Position numbers and translations under genes: made by a program. From positions 2,728,001-2,792,000 of the forward strand of contig OZ243982.1 of the NCBI GenBank assembly GCA_965214805.1: DNA of 64,000 nt. Reading direction: 5' to 3'. The DNA is from Multivorans sp965214805 (GTDB lineage: Bacteria > Acidobacteriota > Thermoanaerobaculia > Multivoradales > Multivoraceae). Position 1 is the first letter of the stretch. Each line of letters opens with the position of its first letter. Of this stretch, positions 8,941 to 17,497 are shown one piece after another. The notes below the pieces were generated by a model that did no database searches, was not told the DNA's origin, and saw nothing but the letters and a program-made list of their open reading frames with translations.

Positions 8941-9006
8941 GCCCGGCCTTCCTCCGACAGCAGCCAGGAGTCCCGACGTGACAGCCTTCGGCGCTCCGAG
9001 GACGAC
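8941..9006 (-). pseudogene. Relic of a second Uma2 gene
   Basis: On the minus strand this reads RRDSWLLSEEGRA, matching HRDTWLLWEEGRA of the intact gene, with the surrounding nucleotides aligned to about 8600-8667. There is no open frame around it, so it is a decayed paralogue fragment. Confidence 0.6.
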
Positions 9007-9156
9007 CCGTTCGACATCGTCGCTCCTCGGTCGAACATGGCTCGACATGTTCGCTCGTCGTGCTTGGCCGGGCGGGATGCATGGATGCTCGAATGCAGCG
9101 CTACTTTCGCCACGGGCTGCCAGGACTTCGACATTCTTCGGGGCGAAGAAACAGAA

Positions 9157-9233
9157 GTTCGATGTCGAGTTGCAGGATCATCCTCCGATGATCCCCGACC
9201 TCCGCTCAGGCTCATCTCTCGTGGGACAAGACT
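9157..9233 (-). mobile_element. Relic of the left end of the 25-kb insertion sequence
   Basis: In reverse orientation this repeats the left terminus of the IS at 25431, from the outer AGTCTTGTCCC through GAGATGAGCCTGA and the GGATCATC/GATGATCC hairpin to the first nine or so transposase codons. The remainder of the IS is missing. It lies 12 bp before the DUF433 start. Confidence 0.85.
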
Positions 9234-9245
9234 GTCGCTTGACCG

Positions 9246-9500
9246 ATGAAAGACGTTGCGTACGCTGAGTTGATGCCGGACATGGACCGGATCACGATCG
9301 AGCCCGGAAAACGCAGCGGGAAGCCCTGTATCCGTGGCCTGCGCATGACGGTCGCGGATGTGCTCGATTACCTGGCGTCCGGAATGTCCGAGGAGGATGT
9401 GCTACGGGACTTCCCGGACCTTGCGCGCGACGACATCCGCGCTTGTCTCGCGTTCGCAGCTGATCGCGAGCGGCGACCGGTTGCGGTCGGCGGGCAGTGA
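9246..9500 (+). CDS. DUF433 family antitoxin
   Basis: 84 aa; the core begins DRITIEPGKRSGKPCIRG and continues with the helix-turn-helix-like TVADVLDYLASGMSEEDVL typical of DUF433. The family pairs with PIN-fold DUF5615 toxins, and here the stop overlaps the toxin start by 4 bp (ATGA-type), indicating co-translation. Internal Met codons 10 and 13 are alternative starts. An IS-end relic abuts the gene upstream and may have replaced the native promoter. Confidence 0.85.
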   Translation: MKDVAYAELMPDMDRITIEPGKRSGKPCIRGLRMTVADVLDYLASGMSEEDVLRDFPDLARDDIRACLAFAADRERRPVAVGGQ

Positions 9501-10378
9501 AGCTGCTCCTCGATCAGAATCTCTCACCGCGGCTCTGCGACCACCTTCGGGACATCTGGACCGACGTTGTTCACGTTCGGGAGGTCGGTCTGGCGTCGGC
9601 GGATGATTCGGCCGTGTGGGCGTACGCGAGGGAGCGCGGCTTTGCTGTCGTGTCGAAGGACGGGGACTTCAGCGAGCGTTCCGCCCTGTACGGCGCACCG
9701 CCGAAGGTCATCTGGCTGGCGCTCGGCAATTGTTCGACCGAGGAGATCGAGCGGTATCTCCGTGGCCACCGCGATGAGATCGAGACGTTCCTCGTGGACC
9801 CGGACACGACGCTACTCATGATCGGATCCAGCCAAGAAGCCGGCGCGTCACAAGCTGGGGGCAGCTTGTCGAAGCGACGGCGATCGAACTCGACCCGGAA
9901 GACGCCGCGTATCTTGAAGAGCCCTGCTCTCGAGGAGGCCCCGCCAGCACGTAGAGAACCTGCTCTCGTTCGCCTGCTCCTGAAGGCGCGGACATTCCTG
10001 AAAGCCGGCCCGGCCGACGCGGAGGGTCTCGAGTCGCGCACGGGGCGGCGGACCGGACTCCCGACGGGCCGGCGAATGGAACCCTGGCGGCCTGTGACCG
10101 CGGGAAGCCGTTGGGGCTTGGGTGGGCCCTCCGCGGGATTTCAGGCGCTTCGTTCCGTGGCATGTCTTCCGCAGGCGCTATCATCGGCAGCGGTCCACTC
10201 ATGGAAGGACGGGAGAGACCCGGTTGAAGCATCGCGCCTACCCAGGCATCCGCGCCTGCGCAGGAGTTCGCGGCGCAGTGACGATCGCTTGCGTGCTTGC
10301 GTTCGTGACGACAGCCCCTGGCGCCTCGGTCGATTCGACCGGCCATGCCTGGATCGGCGATCTGGAACCCCTGGCTGA
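9497..10378 (+). CDS. DUF5615 PIN-like toxin, native stop lost
   Basis: The first 112 residues are a complete DUF5615 domain: LLLDQNLSPRLCDHL with the N-terminal acidic residue, VHVREVGLASADDSAVW, VVSKDGDF and KVIWLALGNCST. Family members normally stop about here (near 9832). The frame instead runs on for 180 low-complexity Arg/Ser-rich residues and overlaps the start of the DUF1800 gene. This looks like a recombination junction that removed the stop. The protein may be non-functional or a longer variant. PIN-like toxins are presumed RNases. Confidence 0.7.
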   Translation: MKLLLDQNLSPRLCDHLRDIWTDVVHVREVGLASADDSAVWAYARERGFAVVSKDGDFSERSALYGAPPKVIWLALGNCSTEEIERYLRGHRDEIETFLVDPDTTLLMIGSSQEAGASQAGGSLSKRRRSNSTRKTPRILKSPALEEAPPARREPALVRLLLKARTFLKAGPADAEGLESRTGRRTGLPTGRRMEPWRPVTAGSRWGLGGPSAGFQALRSVACLPQALSSAAVHSWKDGRDPVEASRLPRHPRLRRSSRRSDDRLRACVRDDSPWRLGRFDRPCLDRRSGTPG

Positions 10379-12080
10379 CGGCGACTTCGGCTACAAGCAG
10401 GCGGCGCACCTCCTGGAGCGGGCCGGTTTCGGCGGCACGCCGGCAGAGATCGAGGGACTCCTTGCGCTCGGGCTGGAAGGCGCTGTCGCCCGGCTCGTGA
10501 ACTACGAGGCGATCGAGGACTCCGAGCTTGCGCCGTTCGACGACTCCGGGATCTGGGATCCGGGAATGGACCCGTTCCCGCCCAGTCGGGCGGCGGCAGT
10601 GCGGCTGGCGCGTCGGCACGGACATGCGCTCGGCGTCGAAGTCCTTCCCGAGGGTTCGTCGCGGCCGATCCAGCCCGTGGTCGACAGATTCTTCTACGGC
10701 CTGCGCAGCAACGCGCTGGAGACGCGGCGGCTGGCGCTGTGGTGGGCCGATCGGATGGTGGCGACGCCGCGGCCGCTGGAAGAGAAGATGACCCTCTTCT
10801 GGCACGACCACTTCGCCACCTCGGAGGCCAAGGTCCGCGACGTCCGGAAGATGCACCTGCAGAACCGGACACTGCGTGCGCACGCGACCGGCGACTTCCG
10901 CAGCCTGCTGCTGGCGGTGATGCGCGATCCGGCGATGCTGGTCTACCTTGACAACCGCGAGAACGTCAGAGGCCGCCCGAACGAGAACTTCGGCCGGGAG
11001 CTGCTCGAGTTGTTCACCATGGGCGTGGGCAACTACAGCGAGCAGGACATCCGCGAGGCATCACGGGCGTTCACCGGCTGGACCAACGAGGTGCTGGACT
11101 TCCGGTTCGACGCCGAAGTCCACGACGCCGGCCCGAAGACGTTCCTGGGACACGAAGGCAATCTGGGCGGCGAGGACGTGCTGGACATCATTCTCGAGCA
11201 GCCCGCGACGGCGGAGTTCATCGCCGGCAAGGTGTACCGCTACCTCGTTCGCGAGGATCCGGCGCCCGCGCTTCAGGCGGAGTTGGGTCGGCGGCTGCGC
11301 GACTCCGGGTACGAGCTCAAGGCTCTGCTGCGGACGATCCTCTCGTCGCGCGACTTCTACAGTCCACCGTCGGTCGCGACGCAGATCAAGAGTCCGGTCC
11401 AGCTCGTCGTCTCGACCTACCGCAAGCTCGGCGTCGGCAAGGCGCCCACGGTTCCGGACATGAACAGCCTGACCGGGCGTCTGGGACAGCAACTCCTCTA
11501 CCCTCCGAACGTGGCCGGCTGGGCGGGCGGGCGGACCTGGATCACGCCGGCGACGCTGCTTGAACGGGGCAATGCGATGCGCTCCGTGCTCTTCCCGCCC
11601 ACGCTCGAGGAGTTCGGCCACCCGGACCGGCGGATGCCGGGGATATACCGGCAGGTCGGTGAGCGTCTGGCCCGGGGCATGACGATCACTGCGGCCACGA
11701 AGCAGGGTGATGCGGCCTCGAACACGCTCGCTGACGCGGATGAGGAGTACAACACACGCTACGGCGGCTACCGCGGTTACGCCATGGCGTACGAGCGGGT
11801 CAGGCTGATTCCGCGGCACGTCCTGGAGGTCGACCTGCGGGCGATGGTGCTGGAGGCCGGAGCGACCGATGCGGAGAGTGCGGTCGACCACCTGCTGCGC
11901 CGATTCCTGCGCGCGCCGCTGACCGAGGCCGGCCGCGGCGCGCTCGTGGACCATCTCGCGGCGGAGCTCGATTCGATCGCACTGGACGAAGAAGCCGAAG
12001 GAGCGCCGGCGGAGGCAGGAAGGGCGCTTCGCTCGACGCTCTACCTGATCTTCAGTTCGCCGGAGTACCAGCTGGGCTGA
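10224..12080 (+). CDS. DUF1800 family secreted protein
   Basis: 618 aa from a TTG at 10224, chosen because GGGAGAG lies 7 nt upstream and it gives a signal peptide (basic N-terminus, then VTIACVLAFVTTAPGA). The body has KQAAHLLERAGFGGTPAEI, LALWWADRMV, EKMTLFWHDHFATS, NENFGRELLELFTMGVGNYSEQDI and the AFTGW motif, all DUF1800 hallmarks. It is followed 44 bp later by a DUF1501 gene, the usual two-gene unit. The pair is exported, and its biochemical role is not established. Its 5' end is duplicated at 4068-4197. Confidence 0.92.
   Translation: MKHRAYPGIRACAGVRGAVTIACVLAFVTTAPGASVDSTGHAWIGDLEPLADGDFGYKQAAHLLERAGFGGTPAEIEGLLALGLEGAVARLVNYEAIEDSELAPFDDSGIWDPGMDPFPPSRAAAVRLARRHGHALGVEVLPEGSSRPIQPVVDRFFYGLRSNALETRRLALWWADRMVATPRPLEEKMTLFWHDHFATSEAKVRDVRKMHLQNRTLRAHATGDFRSLLLAVMRDPAMLVYLDNRENVRGRPNENFGRELLELFTMGVGNYSEQDIREASRAFTGWTNEVLDFRFDAEVHDAGPKTFLGHEGNLGGEDVLDIILEQPATAEFIAGKVYRYLVREDPAPALQAELGRRLRDSGYELKALLRTILSSRDFYSPPSVATQIKSPVQLVVSTYRKLGVGKAPTVPDMNSLTGRLGQQLLYPPNVAGWAGGRTWITPATLLERGNAMRSVLFPPTLEEFGHPDRRMPGIYRQVGERLARGMTITAATKQGDAASNTLADADEEYNTRYGGYRGYAMAYERVRLIPRHVLEVDLRAMVLEAGATDAESAVDHLLRRFLRAPLTEAGRGALVDHLAAELDSIALDEEAEGAPAEAGRALRSTLYLIFSSPEYQLG
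10280..10409 (+). repeat. Direct repeat copy B (DUF1800 5' end)
   Basis: The intact partner of 4068-4197. The two copies are in the same orientation and are separated by about 6.1 kb. Confidence 0.85.
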
Positions 12081-12124
12081 GGCCTGGAATCTCCGGAAGG
12101 CCGAGACTGCAAGAAGGAGCCGAC

Positions 12125-13399
12125 ATGTCGGAACGACTACCCTGCGGCTGCTCGCGGCGCGACTTCCTGCGTCGCGGTCTGTACGGCATTGGCGTGACTG
12201 CCGCTCTTCCGGCGGTGCTCGGCCGAACGTCCGCGGCGCTCGCGCTCGAGGAACTGCAAGGCGGCCGCGGAGGTCCGGAAGGCCCCGGAGACGCGTCGCG
12301 GCGCATCCTCGTCGTGGTGGAACTGTCCGGCGGCAACGACGGCCTCAACACGGTCGTCCCGTTCCGCAACGACGAGTACTACCGCGTCAGGCCGAACCTC
12401 GGCATCCGCCCGCGCCGGGTGATCGGGCTCACGGACGAGGCAGGGTTCCATCCTTCGCTCGTCGGCATGGAGCGCCTGTACAAGGACGGCAACCTGGCAG
12501 TGGTCGAGGGCTGCGGCTATCCGAACCCGAGCCTGTCCCACTTCTCGTCGATGGGCTTCTGGCACACGGGGGTGCCGAATGGCGGCGAGGCCCTGGGCTG
12601 GCTCGGCCGTCTCGCCGACGATCACGGTCCCGACGGCACGCCGAACTACATCGTCAACGTGGCGCGGTCGCAGTCGCTCGCGGTGCGCGCGGCTCGTCAC
12701 TCGCCTCTCGTGTTCGACGATCCGAGCGGTCTTCGGCGTCGGGGGACGCCGCGGCAGAAGCGGGTGATCGAGCAGCTCGGCACGGACGCGGCGAGCGGCA
12801 ACGACGCCCTCGACTTCCTGCGCGGCACGGCCGCCAACGCCGCCTCGAGCGCGGCTCTCGTGCGCGGCGCCTGGTCCGGCTACCGGACGCCGGTCGACTA
12901 CGGCATCGGCGGTCTCGGCGCCGACCTGCGCAAGGTCGCGGCGCTGATCCAGGCCGAGTTGCCGACCCGCATCTACTACGTCAGCTTCCGCGGCAACTCG
13001 TTCGATACGCATGTCCACCAGGCCGATACTCACGCCCGGCTGCTCATGTACATGTCCGACGCCGTGGCTGGCTTCCTTCGCGATCTCGAGCGCATCGGCC
13101 GCGCCGACGACGTGGCGGTGCTCATGTTCACCGAGTTCGGGCGTCGGGTGGAGGAGAACGGCAGCCTCGGCACCGATCACGGCACCGCCGGCCCGATGTT
13201 CGTTGTCGGGAAGGGCGTCTCCGGCGGGTTCTACGGCGATACACCGAGCCTCACCGACCTCGACGACGGCAACCTCAGGATGACGACCGACTTCCGGCGC
13301 GTCTACGCATCGATGATCGAGGGCTGGATGGGCATGGACGACGCATCGGCCATCCTCAAGGGCGACTTCCCGGCGCTGCCGGTGTTCGCCCCCACGTAG
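12125..13399 (+). CDS. DUF1501 family Tat-exported protein
   Basis: 424 aa, preceded by AAGGAG. The N-terminus CSRRDFLRRGLYGIGV is a twin-arginine signal, so the protein is exported folded. RILVVVELSGGNDGLNTVVP, HFSSMGFWHTG, FDTHVHQ and GTDHGTAGPMFVVG are the DUF1501 core (alkaline-phosphatase-like/sulfatase superfamily fold). It forms an operon with the upstream DUF1800 gene, and the pair is usually conserved together. Substrate unknown. Confidence 0.93.
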   Translation: MSERLPCGCSRRDFLRRGLYGIGVTAALPAVLGRTSAALALEELQGGRGGPEGPGDASRRILVVVELSGGNDGLNTVVPFRNDEYYRVRPNLGIRPRRVIGLTDEAGFHPSLVGMERLYKDGNLAVVEGCGYPNPSLSHFSSMGFWHTGVPNGGEALGWLGRLADDHGPDGTPNYIVNVARSQSLAVRAARHSPLVFDDPSGLRRRGTPRQKRVIEQLGTDAASGNDALDFLRGTAANAASSAALVRGAWSGYRTPVDYGIGGLGADLRKVAALIQAELPTRIYYVSFRGNSFDTHVHQADTHARLLMYMSDAVAGFLRDLERIGRADDVAVLMFTEFGRRVEENGSLGTDHGTAGPMFVVGKGVSGGFYGDTPSLTDLDDGNLRMTTDFRRVYASMIEGWMGMDDASAILKGDFPALPVFAPT

Positions 13400-13486
13400 G
13401 TTCTCGATGCACCTCTCCTGGAGGCCCCGGCCGCTCGCGGGACCTCCGTTCCCGGGGGCAGGTCGAGATGGAGCGAGGATCGGGAC

Positions 13487-14308
13487 ATGACCCGCGTTCC
13501 GGTAGAGCCCTTCGTTGGCAGCGCCCGTCTCGCCGATGAGCCGGAGGCCGTCGGTCGTGAGATGAGGCGAGTGCTCGGGCTCGCTGATGGTTGGGCTCAG
13601 GGCGTCAGCACCTGGCAGGACGCCGTGACCGATTTGCGCCGGGCGATCGAGGAGCTTCGCGTGATGGCGGTGATCAACGGCGTCGTGGGCAACAACACGC
13701 ATCGCAAGCTCAGCGTGGAGGAATTTCGGGGCTTCGCGCTCGCCGATCCGTACGCGCCGCTGATCTTCGTGAACGGCTCCGATGCGAGGTCGGCGCAGAT
13801 GTTCACGCTCGCTCACGAACTGGCCCACATCTGGCTCGGCTCTGGAGGGCTCTCCGGCTTCGCATCTCTGCTGCCTGGCGGCACGGATGTGGAGGACTGG
13901 TGCAACCGGGCGGCGGCGGAGCTCCTTGTGCCGGCGCAGGAGCTCAGGGCGAGGTGGAGGGAAGTCAAGCGGGAGACGGAGCGGTTCGAGATTCTTGCCA
14001 GGGCATTCAAGGTCAGCCCGATCGTCGCTTCCCGTCGAGTTCTCGACCTGAACCTCGTGGACCGTGGCGCCTTCTTCAAGTTCTACAAGCGCCAGGTGCG
14101 TCGCGAAGGTGACGTTGGCACGACATCCACTGGAGGAGACTTCTACAACAACCAGAACACCCGCGTCGGCGATCTCTTCGCGACCCAGGTGCTGCGCGCC
14201 GCGATGGAGGGCCGCATCGGATTCAAGGAAGCCTACGACCTGACGGGGCTGCGGGGAGGCACCTTCCAGGAGTACGTCCGGCGGCGGCTGGGCGTCGATT
14301 TCCCCTGA
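13487..14308 (+). CDS. ImmA/IrrE-type metallopeptidase (antitoxin partner of DUF4411)
   Basis: 273 aa. HELAH at residues 110-114 with the downstream W..NRAAAELLVP block defines the COG2856 ImmA/IrrE zinc peptidase fold; the C-terminal 90 residues contain a FYNNQNTRVG segment. In other genomes this type is co-encoded with a DUF4411 PIN-domain toxin. Here the first base of the next start codon coincides with its last base, but that toxin gene is truncated. The protein probably acted as antitoxin or regulator by proteolysis. It is full length with an intact zinc site. Confidence 0.85.
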   Translation: MTRVPVEPFVGSARLADEPEAVGREMRRVLGLADGWAQGVSTWQDAVTDLRRAIEELRVMAVINGVVGNNTHRKLSVEEFRGFALADPYAPLIFVNGSDARSAQMFTLAHELAHIWLGSGGLSGFASLLPGGTDVEDWCNRAAAELLVPAQELRARWREVKRETERFEILARAFKVSPIVASRRVLDLNLVDRGAFFKFYKRQVRREGDVGTTSTGGDFYNNQNTRVGDLFATQVLRAAMEGRIGFKEAYDLTGLRGGTFQEYVRRRLGVDFP

Positions 14309-14451
14309 TGGCTCCTCCGACCTACCTCGTGGATTCGGACGTGTTCATCACGGCGAAGAACCTGTACTACGCGTTTGACATCTGCCCCGGTTTCTGGCGG
14401 AGCATCCTTCACCGCCACGGAGAGGGCCGGGTCTTCAGCATCGACAGGGTG
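14308..14451 (+). pseudogene. Truncated DUF4411 (PIN-domain) toxin N-terminus
   Basis: The first 48 codons read YLVDSDVFITAKNLYYAFD...GRVFSIDRV, a characteristic DUF4411 N-terminus with the first PIN aspartates. The homology then stops. The same frame continues through unrelated Arg-rich residues into the downstream ATPase. The remaining two thirds of the PIN domain, including the later acidic residues, are missing. Confidence 0.8.
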
Positions 14452-14582
14452 CCGCGACGCGCGAGGGTCTGCGAGTGGCCGGATATCAAGGTGGCGCGCC
14501 AGGCCCGCGACGCGTCGTTGCGTCCCGAGTTCGGCTGCCGGAGGGTGGCGCCGCTGCCCTCGGGCAACATGGTTTTTCCAAA

Positions 14583-14601
14583 GTCGGAGTTAGAATCCGA
14601 C
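14583..14601 (+). promoter_or_regulatory. Inverted repeat upstream of AAA-DUF4143
   Basis: GTCGGA at 14583-14588 and TCCGAC at 14596-14601 flank GTTAGAA, 3 nt before the ATG at 14605. The TTAGAAT inside resembles a -10 element, which would give a very short leader. It may be an autoregulatory operator or a start-site hairpin. Confidence 0.35.
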
Positions 14602-14604
14602 AGG

Positions 14605-15843
14605 ATGACGGCGAGGAGAGTCCTTCCGCGTCGCGTGGAGCGATCTGTGCACGAGGCGCTCGACCGGCAGGCTGCCGTGGGCCTGATCGGGCCTCGTCAG
14701 GTTGGCAAGACGACCCTGGCCTGGCAGATCGCCGAGAGCCGGGACGCTCTCTATCTCGACCTGGAGTCCAGCGCCGACAGGATCAAGCTTGGCGACCCGA
14801 ACCTGTTTCTCGGCGAGTACGAGGACCGGCTCGTGGTGCTGGACGAGATTCACCGGGCGCCCGGGCTTTTCCGTGACCTTCGTGGGCTGATCGACCGGGG
14901 AAGGCGGCGGGGCAGACGTCACGGCCGTTTTCTGATTCTGGGATCGGCAGGCATCGATCTGCTCCGGCAGTCCGGCGAGAGTCTTGCCGGGAGGATCGAG
15001 TACGTCGAGCTCGGACCGGTGGACGTTCTGGAGATCGCGGGCGAGGCCTTGCCGTTGAACTCGCTGTGGCTGCGCGGAGGATTCCCGGACAGCCTTCTCG
15101 CCGACAGTGACGCGGACAGCCTGGCGCTGCGGCAGAGCTTCGTCCGCACGTACCTGCATCGGGACGTGTTCGATCTGACGGACCGGCGCCTGCCTGCCGA
15201 GACGCTGGAACGCCTGTGGACGATGCTCGCGCACGGCCAGGGTACGGTGCTGAATGCGTCGAAGTTGGCGGCGAGCCTGGCCGTCAGCGCGCCGACCGTG
15301 TCGACCTACGTGGATCTCCTGGTCGATCTGATGCTTGTACGTCGGCTGCCGCCGGTTCGGGCGAATGTCGCCAAGCGGCTCGTCAAGTCGCCGAGGGTCT
15401 ACGTCAGGGACAGCGGCTTGGTGCATGCCTTGCTGGGGATTGCCGACCACAACGCGCTGGCCGGCCATCCCGTTTGCGGTGCGAGCTGGGAGGGCTTCGT
15501 ACTGGAGAATCTGCTCGCGGCGGCGCCGCAAGGCACCCGAGCGGGGTTCTACCGCGCCCGCTCCGGCGCCGAGATCGATCTCGTCCTCGAATTGCCCGGC
15601 GAGGACCGGCCGTGGGCCGTCGAGATCAAGCGCGCCCTGGCTCCGCGGCCGAGTCGGGGCCTGTACCACGCACGGGAGGACGTGAAGCCAGGCCGCACGT
15701 GGATCGTTGGCGGCGGCGCCGAGCGTTACCCGGTAGCCCGCGGGATCGAGGTCATCGGTCTGGCCGAGTTGAGCCGTCTCCTCGCCGGCCAGCGGTGGCA
15801 GGCGGCATGTCCGGCGAGCTGCTGTGCACCCCCGTGGGCCTGA
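14605..15843 (+). CDS. AAA ATPase with C-terminal DUF4143
   Basis: 412 aa from the ATG at 14605. Walker A GPRQVGKTTLAW (K35), Walker B RLVVLDEIHRAP, sensor ILGSAGIDLL, a winged-helix middle (NASKLAASLAVSAPTVSTY), and a DUF4143 nuclease-like end (SGAEIDLVLEL, AVEIKRAL). Such single-gene ATPases are widespread accessory genes of unsettled function and occur in clusters of mobile or defence genes. The gene begins where the DUF4411 toxin is interrupted, so its arrival may have broken that toxin. Confidence 0.88.
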   Translation: MTARRVLPRRVERSVHEALDRQAAVGLIGPRQVGKTTLAWQIAESRDALYLDLESSADRIKLGDPNLFLGEYEDRLVVLDEIHRAPGLFRDLRGLIDRGRRRGRRHGRFLILGSAGIDLLRQSGESLAGRIEYVELGPVDVLEIAGEALPLNSLWLRGGFPDSLLADSDADSLALRQSFVRTYLHRDVFDLTDRRLPAETLERLWTMLAHGQGTVLNASKLAASLAVSAPTVSTYVDLLVDLMLVRRLPPVRANVAKRLVKSPRVYVRDSGLVHALLGIADHNALAGHPVCGASWEGFVLENLLAAAPQGTRAGFYRARSGAEIDLVLELPGEDRPWAVEIKRALAPRPSRGLYHAREDVKPGRTWIVGGGAERYPVARGIEVIGLAELSRLLAGQRWQAACPASCCAPPWA

Positions 15844-16242
15844 AGCGCCGATGTTCCTCCAACCCGCGGGTCATGCGGCCATCGCAGTCGAGCACCTTGA
15901 CGACGAGTTCTGCGGCCTGCAGCCCTGGTTCGCGCTCCACGAGGGGCTGAGCCGGTCCGCATCGGCGATCACGGACAACGCGGACCTGGTCATCACGCGC
16001 GAGAACACGTACGTGAACAGCAGCAGCTGCCACAACGGGTTGAGCAGCGACCAAGGACTCCCGTCTCTCGAGGGACGACTTCCGGGCCCGAGGAACAACT
16101 GGAATCAGACTCGCTTGAGTGATCCGGTGTTCCGTCAGGTGTTCGGGTGGGGATTGCCGAACCCGGCCTGGTCGGCCCTGTGCGCCCCGCGACGTGCCTG
16201 GGCGATCCGGTTCGGCCGGTCCGATCCGCACGGGGGAACGCC
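15844..16242. other. Intergenic region without a recognisable gene
   Basis: About 400 bp. On the minus strand 15880-15930 can be read as AELVVKVLDC, like the core of the C-terminal repeats of the 1-4 kb nuclease, but no frame continues and the match is too short to call. The last 20 bp contain a GGGGGAACGCC ribosome-binding stretch for the next gene. Confidence 0.5.
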
Positions 16243-17493
16243 GTGACCGGTGATCCTCGGCTACTCACCCGCGTCGCACTCCGCAACTACAAGAGCATCG
16301 CCGCGTGTGACGTGTCGCCAGCGCAGCTCTGCTTCCTGGTCGGCCCGAACGGGTCGGGGAAGAGCAACTTTCTCGATGCACTCCGCTTCGTCCGAGACTC
16401 GCTTCGACACTCTCTCGACCACGCCTTGCGCAACCGAGGTGGAATCGGGGACGTGCGGCGCCGGTCCGGCGGCCATCCCACCAACTTCGGGATTCGGCTG
16501 GAACTCGCCCTGGACGAATCGCGCTGCCACTACGCATTCGTGGTTGGGGCGAAGAAGAACGCAGGCTTCGAGGTTCAGGCAGAAGAGTGCCTGGTCGTTG
16601 CGGACAACGCCAGCGTCGAGCGCCGCGCAGGTTCAGGCCGTCGCTGCGAGGATTCGAAGTACTACAAGGTGGAGCGCGGAGAGGTGAAGAAGAGCACGCT
16701 GGGCGTGGTCAGCCCGGCCGCCGCGTCGGACAGGCTGTACCTGGTCAACGTTTCTGGCGATGACTCCTTTCGCGCGGTCTACGACGCCCTCTCCACGACC
16801 GGCTTCTACAGCCTGAGCCCTCAGCACATCCGCGAACTTCAGTTGCCCGATCCCGGCGAACTCCTGAACCGCCACGGCAGCAACATCGCGAGTGTTCTCT
16901 CCACTCTCTCGGCCCGTTCACCCGACTGCAAGCGGCGGATCGAGGAGTACCTCGAGGCCGTCGTGCCCGGAATCACCGGTGTTCGACGAAAGGTGCTGGG
17001 ATCCAGGGAGACCCTCGAGTTCCGGCAACAAGTCCGTGGCGCCCGCTACCCGTGGAGGTTCGAGGCAAACAGCATGTCCGATGGCACGCTCCGGGCCTTC
17101 GGCGTTCTGGTGGCGGTCTTCCAGGGAGCTGGCAACGGCAGCACCATGCCGAAACTGGTAGGAATCGAGGAACCCGAACTGGCGCTTCATCCAGCGGCCG
17201 CCGGAGTTCTCATCGACAGTCTTCGCGATGCTTCCGCACACGTCCAGATTCTCGTGACCAGCCACAGCACCGATCTCCTCGACGACGACGAAGTTCCGGC
17301 CGAGTCGATCCTCGCCTTCCGCGCCGAACACGGCGAGAGCCGCGCAGGCCCGCTGGACGAGGCGGGACGCTCGGTGCTCAGGGATCGACTCTTCACAGCC
17401 GGGGAGTTGCTGAGACTCGACCAGATCGATCCGGATCCGGTGTTGTCGAAGTCGAAGCCGCGACAGATCCGGCTCTTCGGTCCCGGACCCTGA
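16243..17493 (+). CDS. AAA family ATPase (OLD/RecF-like), partner of DUF4276
   Basis: 416 aa from the GTG at 16243 (GGGGG 6 nt upstream); a longer frame exists but lacks a ribosome-binding site. VALRNYKSI leads into Walker A GPNGSGKSNF (K40). SMSDGTLRAFG (about 277) is an ABC-type signature, GIEEPELALHP is Walker B, and VTSHSTDLLD is the switch histidine. This is the AAA_21/AAA_15 arrangement of OLD-like ATPases. It lies 4 bp upstream of a DUF4276 gene, the separate-subunit arrangement known for ATPase-TOPRIM anti-phage systems. A DNA-sensing defence role is inferred. Confidence 0.88.
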   Translation: MTGDPRLLTRVALRNYKSIAACDVSPAQLCFLVGPNGSGKSNFLDALRFVRDSLRHSLDHALRNRGGIGDVRRRSGGHPTNFGIRLELALDESRCHYAFVVGAKKNAGFEVQAEECLVVADNASVERRAGSGRRCEDSKYYKVERGEVKKSTLGVVSPAAASDRLYLVNVSGDDSFRAVYDALSTTGFYSLSPQHIRELQLPDPGELLNRHGSNIASVLSTLSARSPDCKRRIEEYLEAVVPGITGVRRKVLGSRETLEFRQQVRGARYPWRFEANSMSDGTLRAFGVLVAVFQGAGNGSTMPKLVGIEEPELALHPAAAGVLIDSLRDASAHVQILVTSHSTDLLDDDEVPAESILAFRAEHGESRAGPLDEAGRSVLRDRLFTAGELLRLDQIDPDPVLSKSKPRQIRLFGPGP

Positions 17494-17497
17494 ATCC

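Noticed and set aside
4198..10279. tRNA-Glu as an integration site with a duplicated tRNA 3' end
   Set aside because: No second copy of the tRNA 3' end found near 10 kb and no integrase gene in the interval; the direct repeat comes from DUF1800, not the tRNA.
15880..15930. Relic of the KVLDGC-type domain on the minus strand
   Set aside because: Match limited to about ten residues (AELVVKVLDC) without supporting flanks; could be chance.
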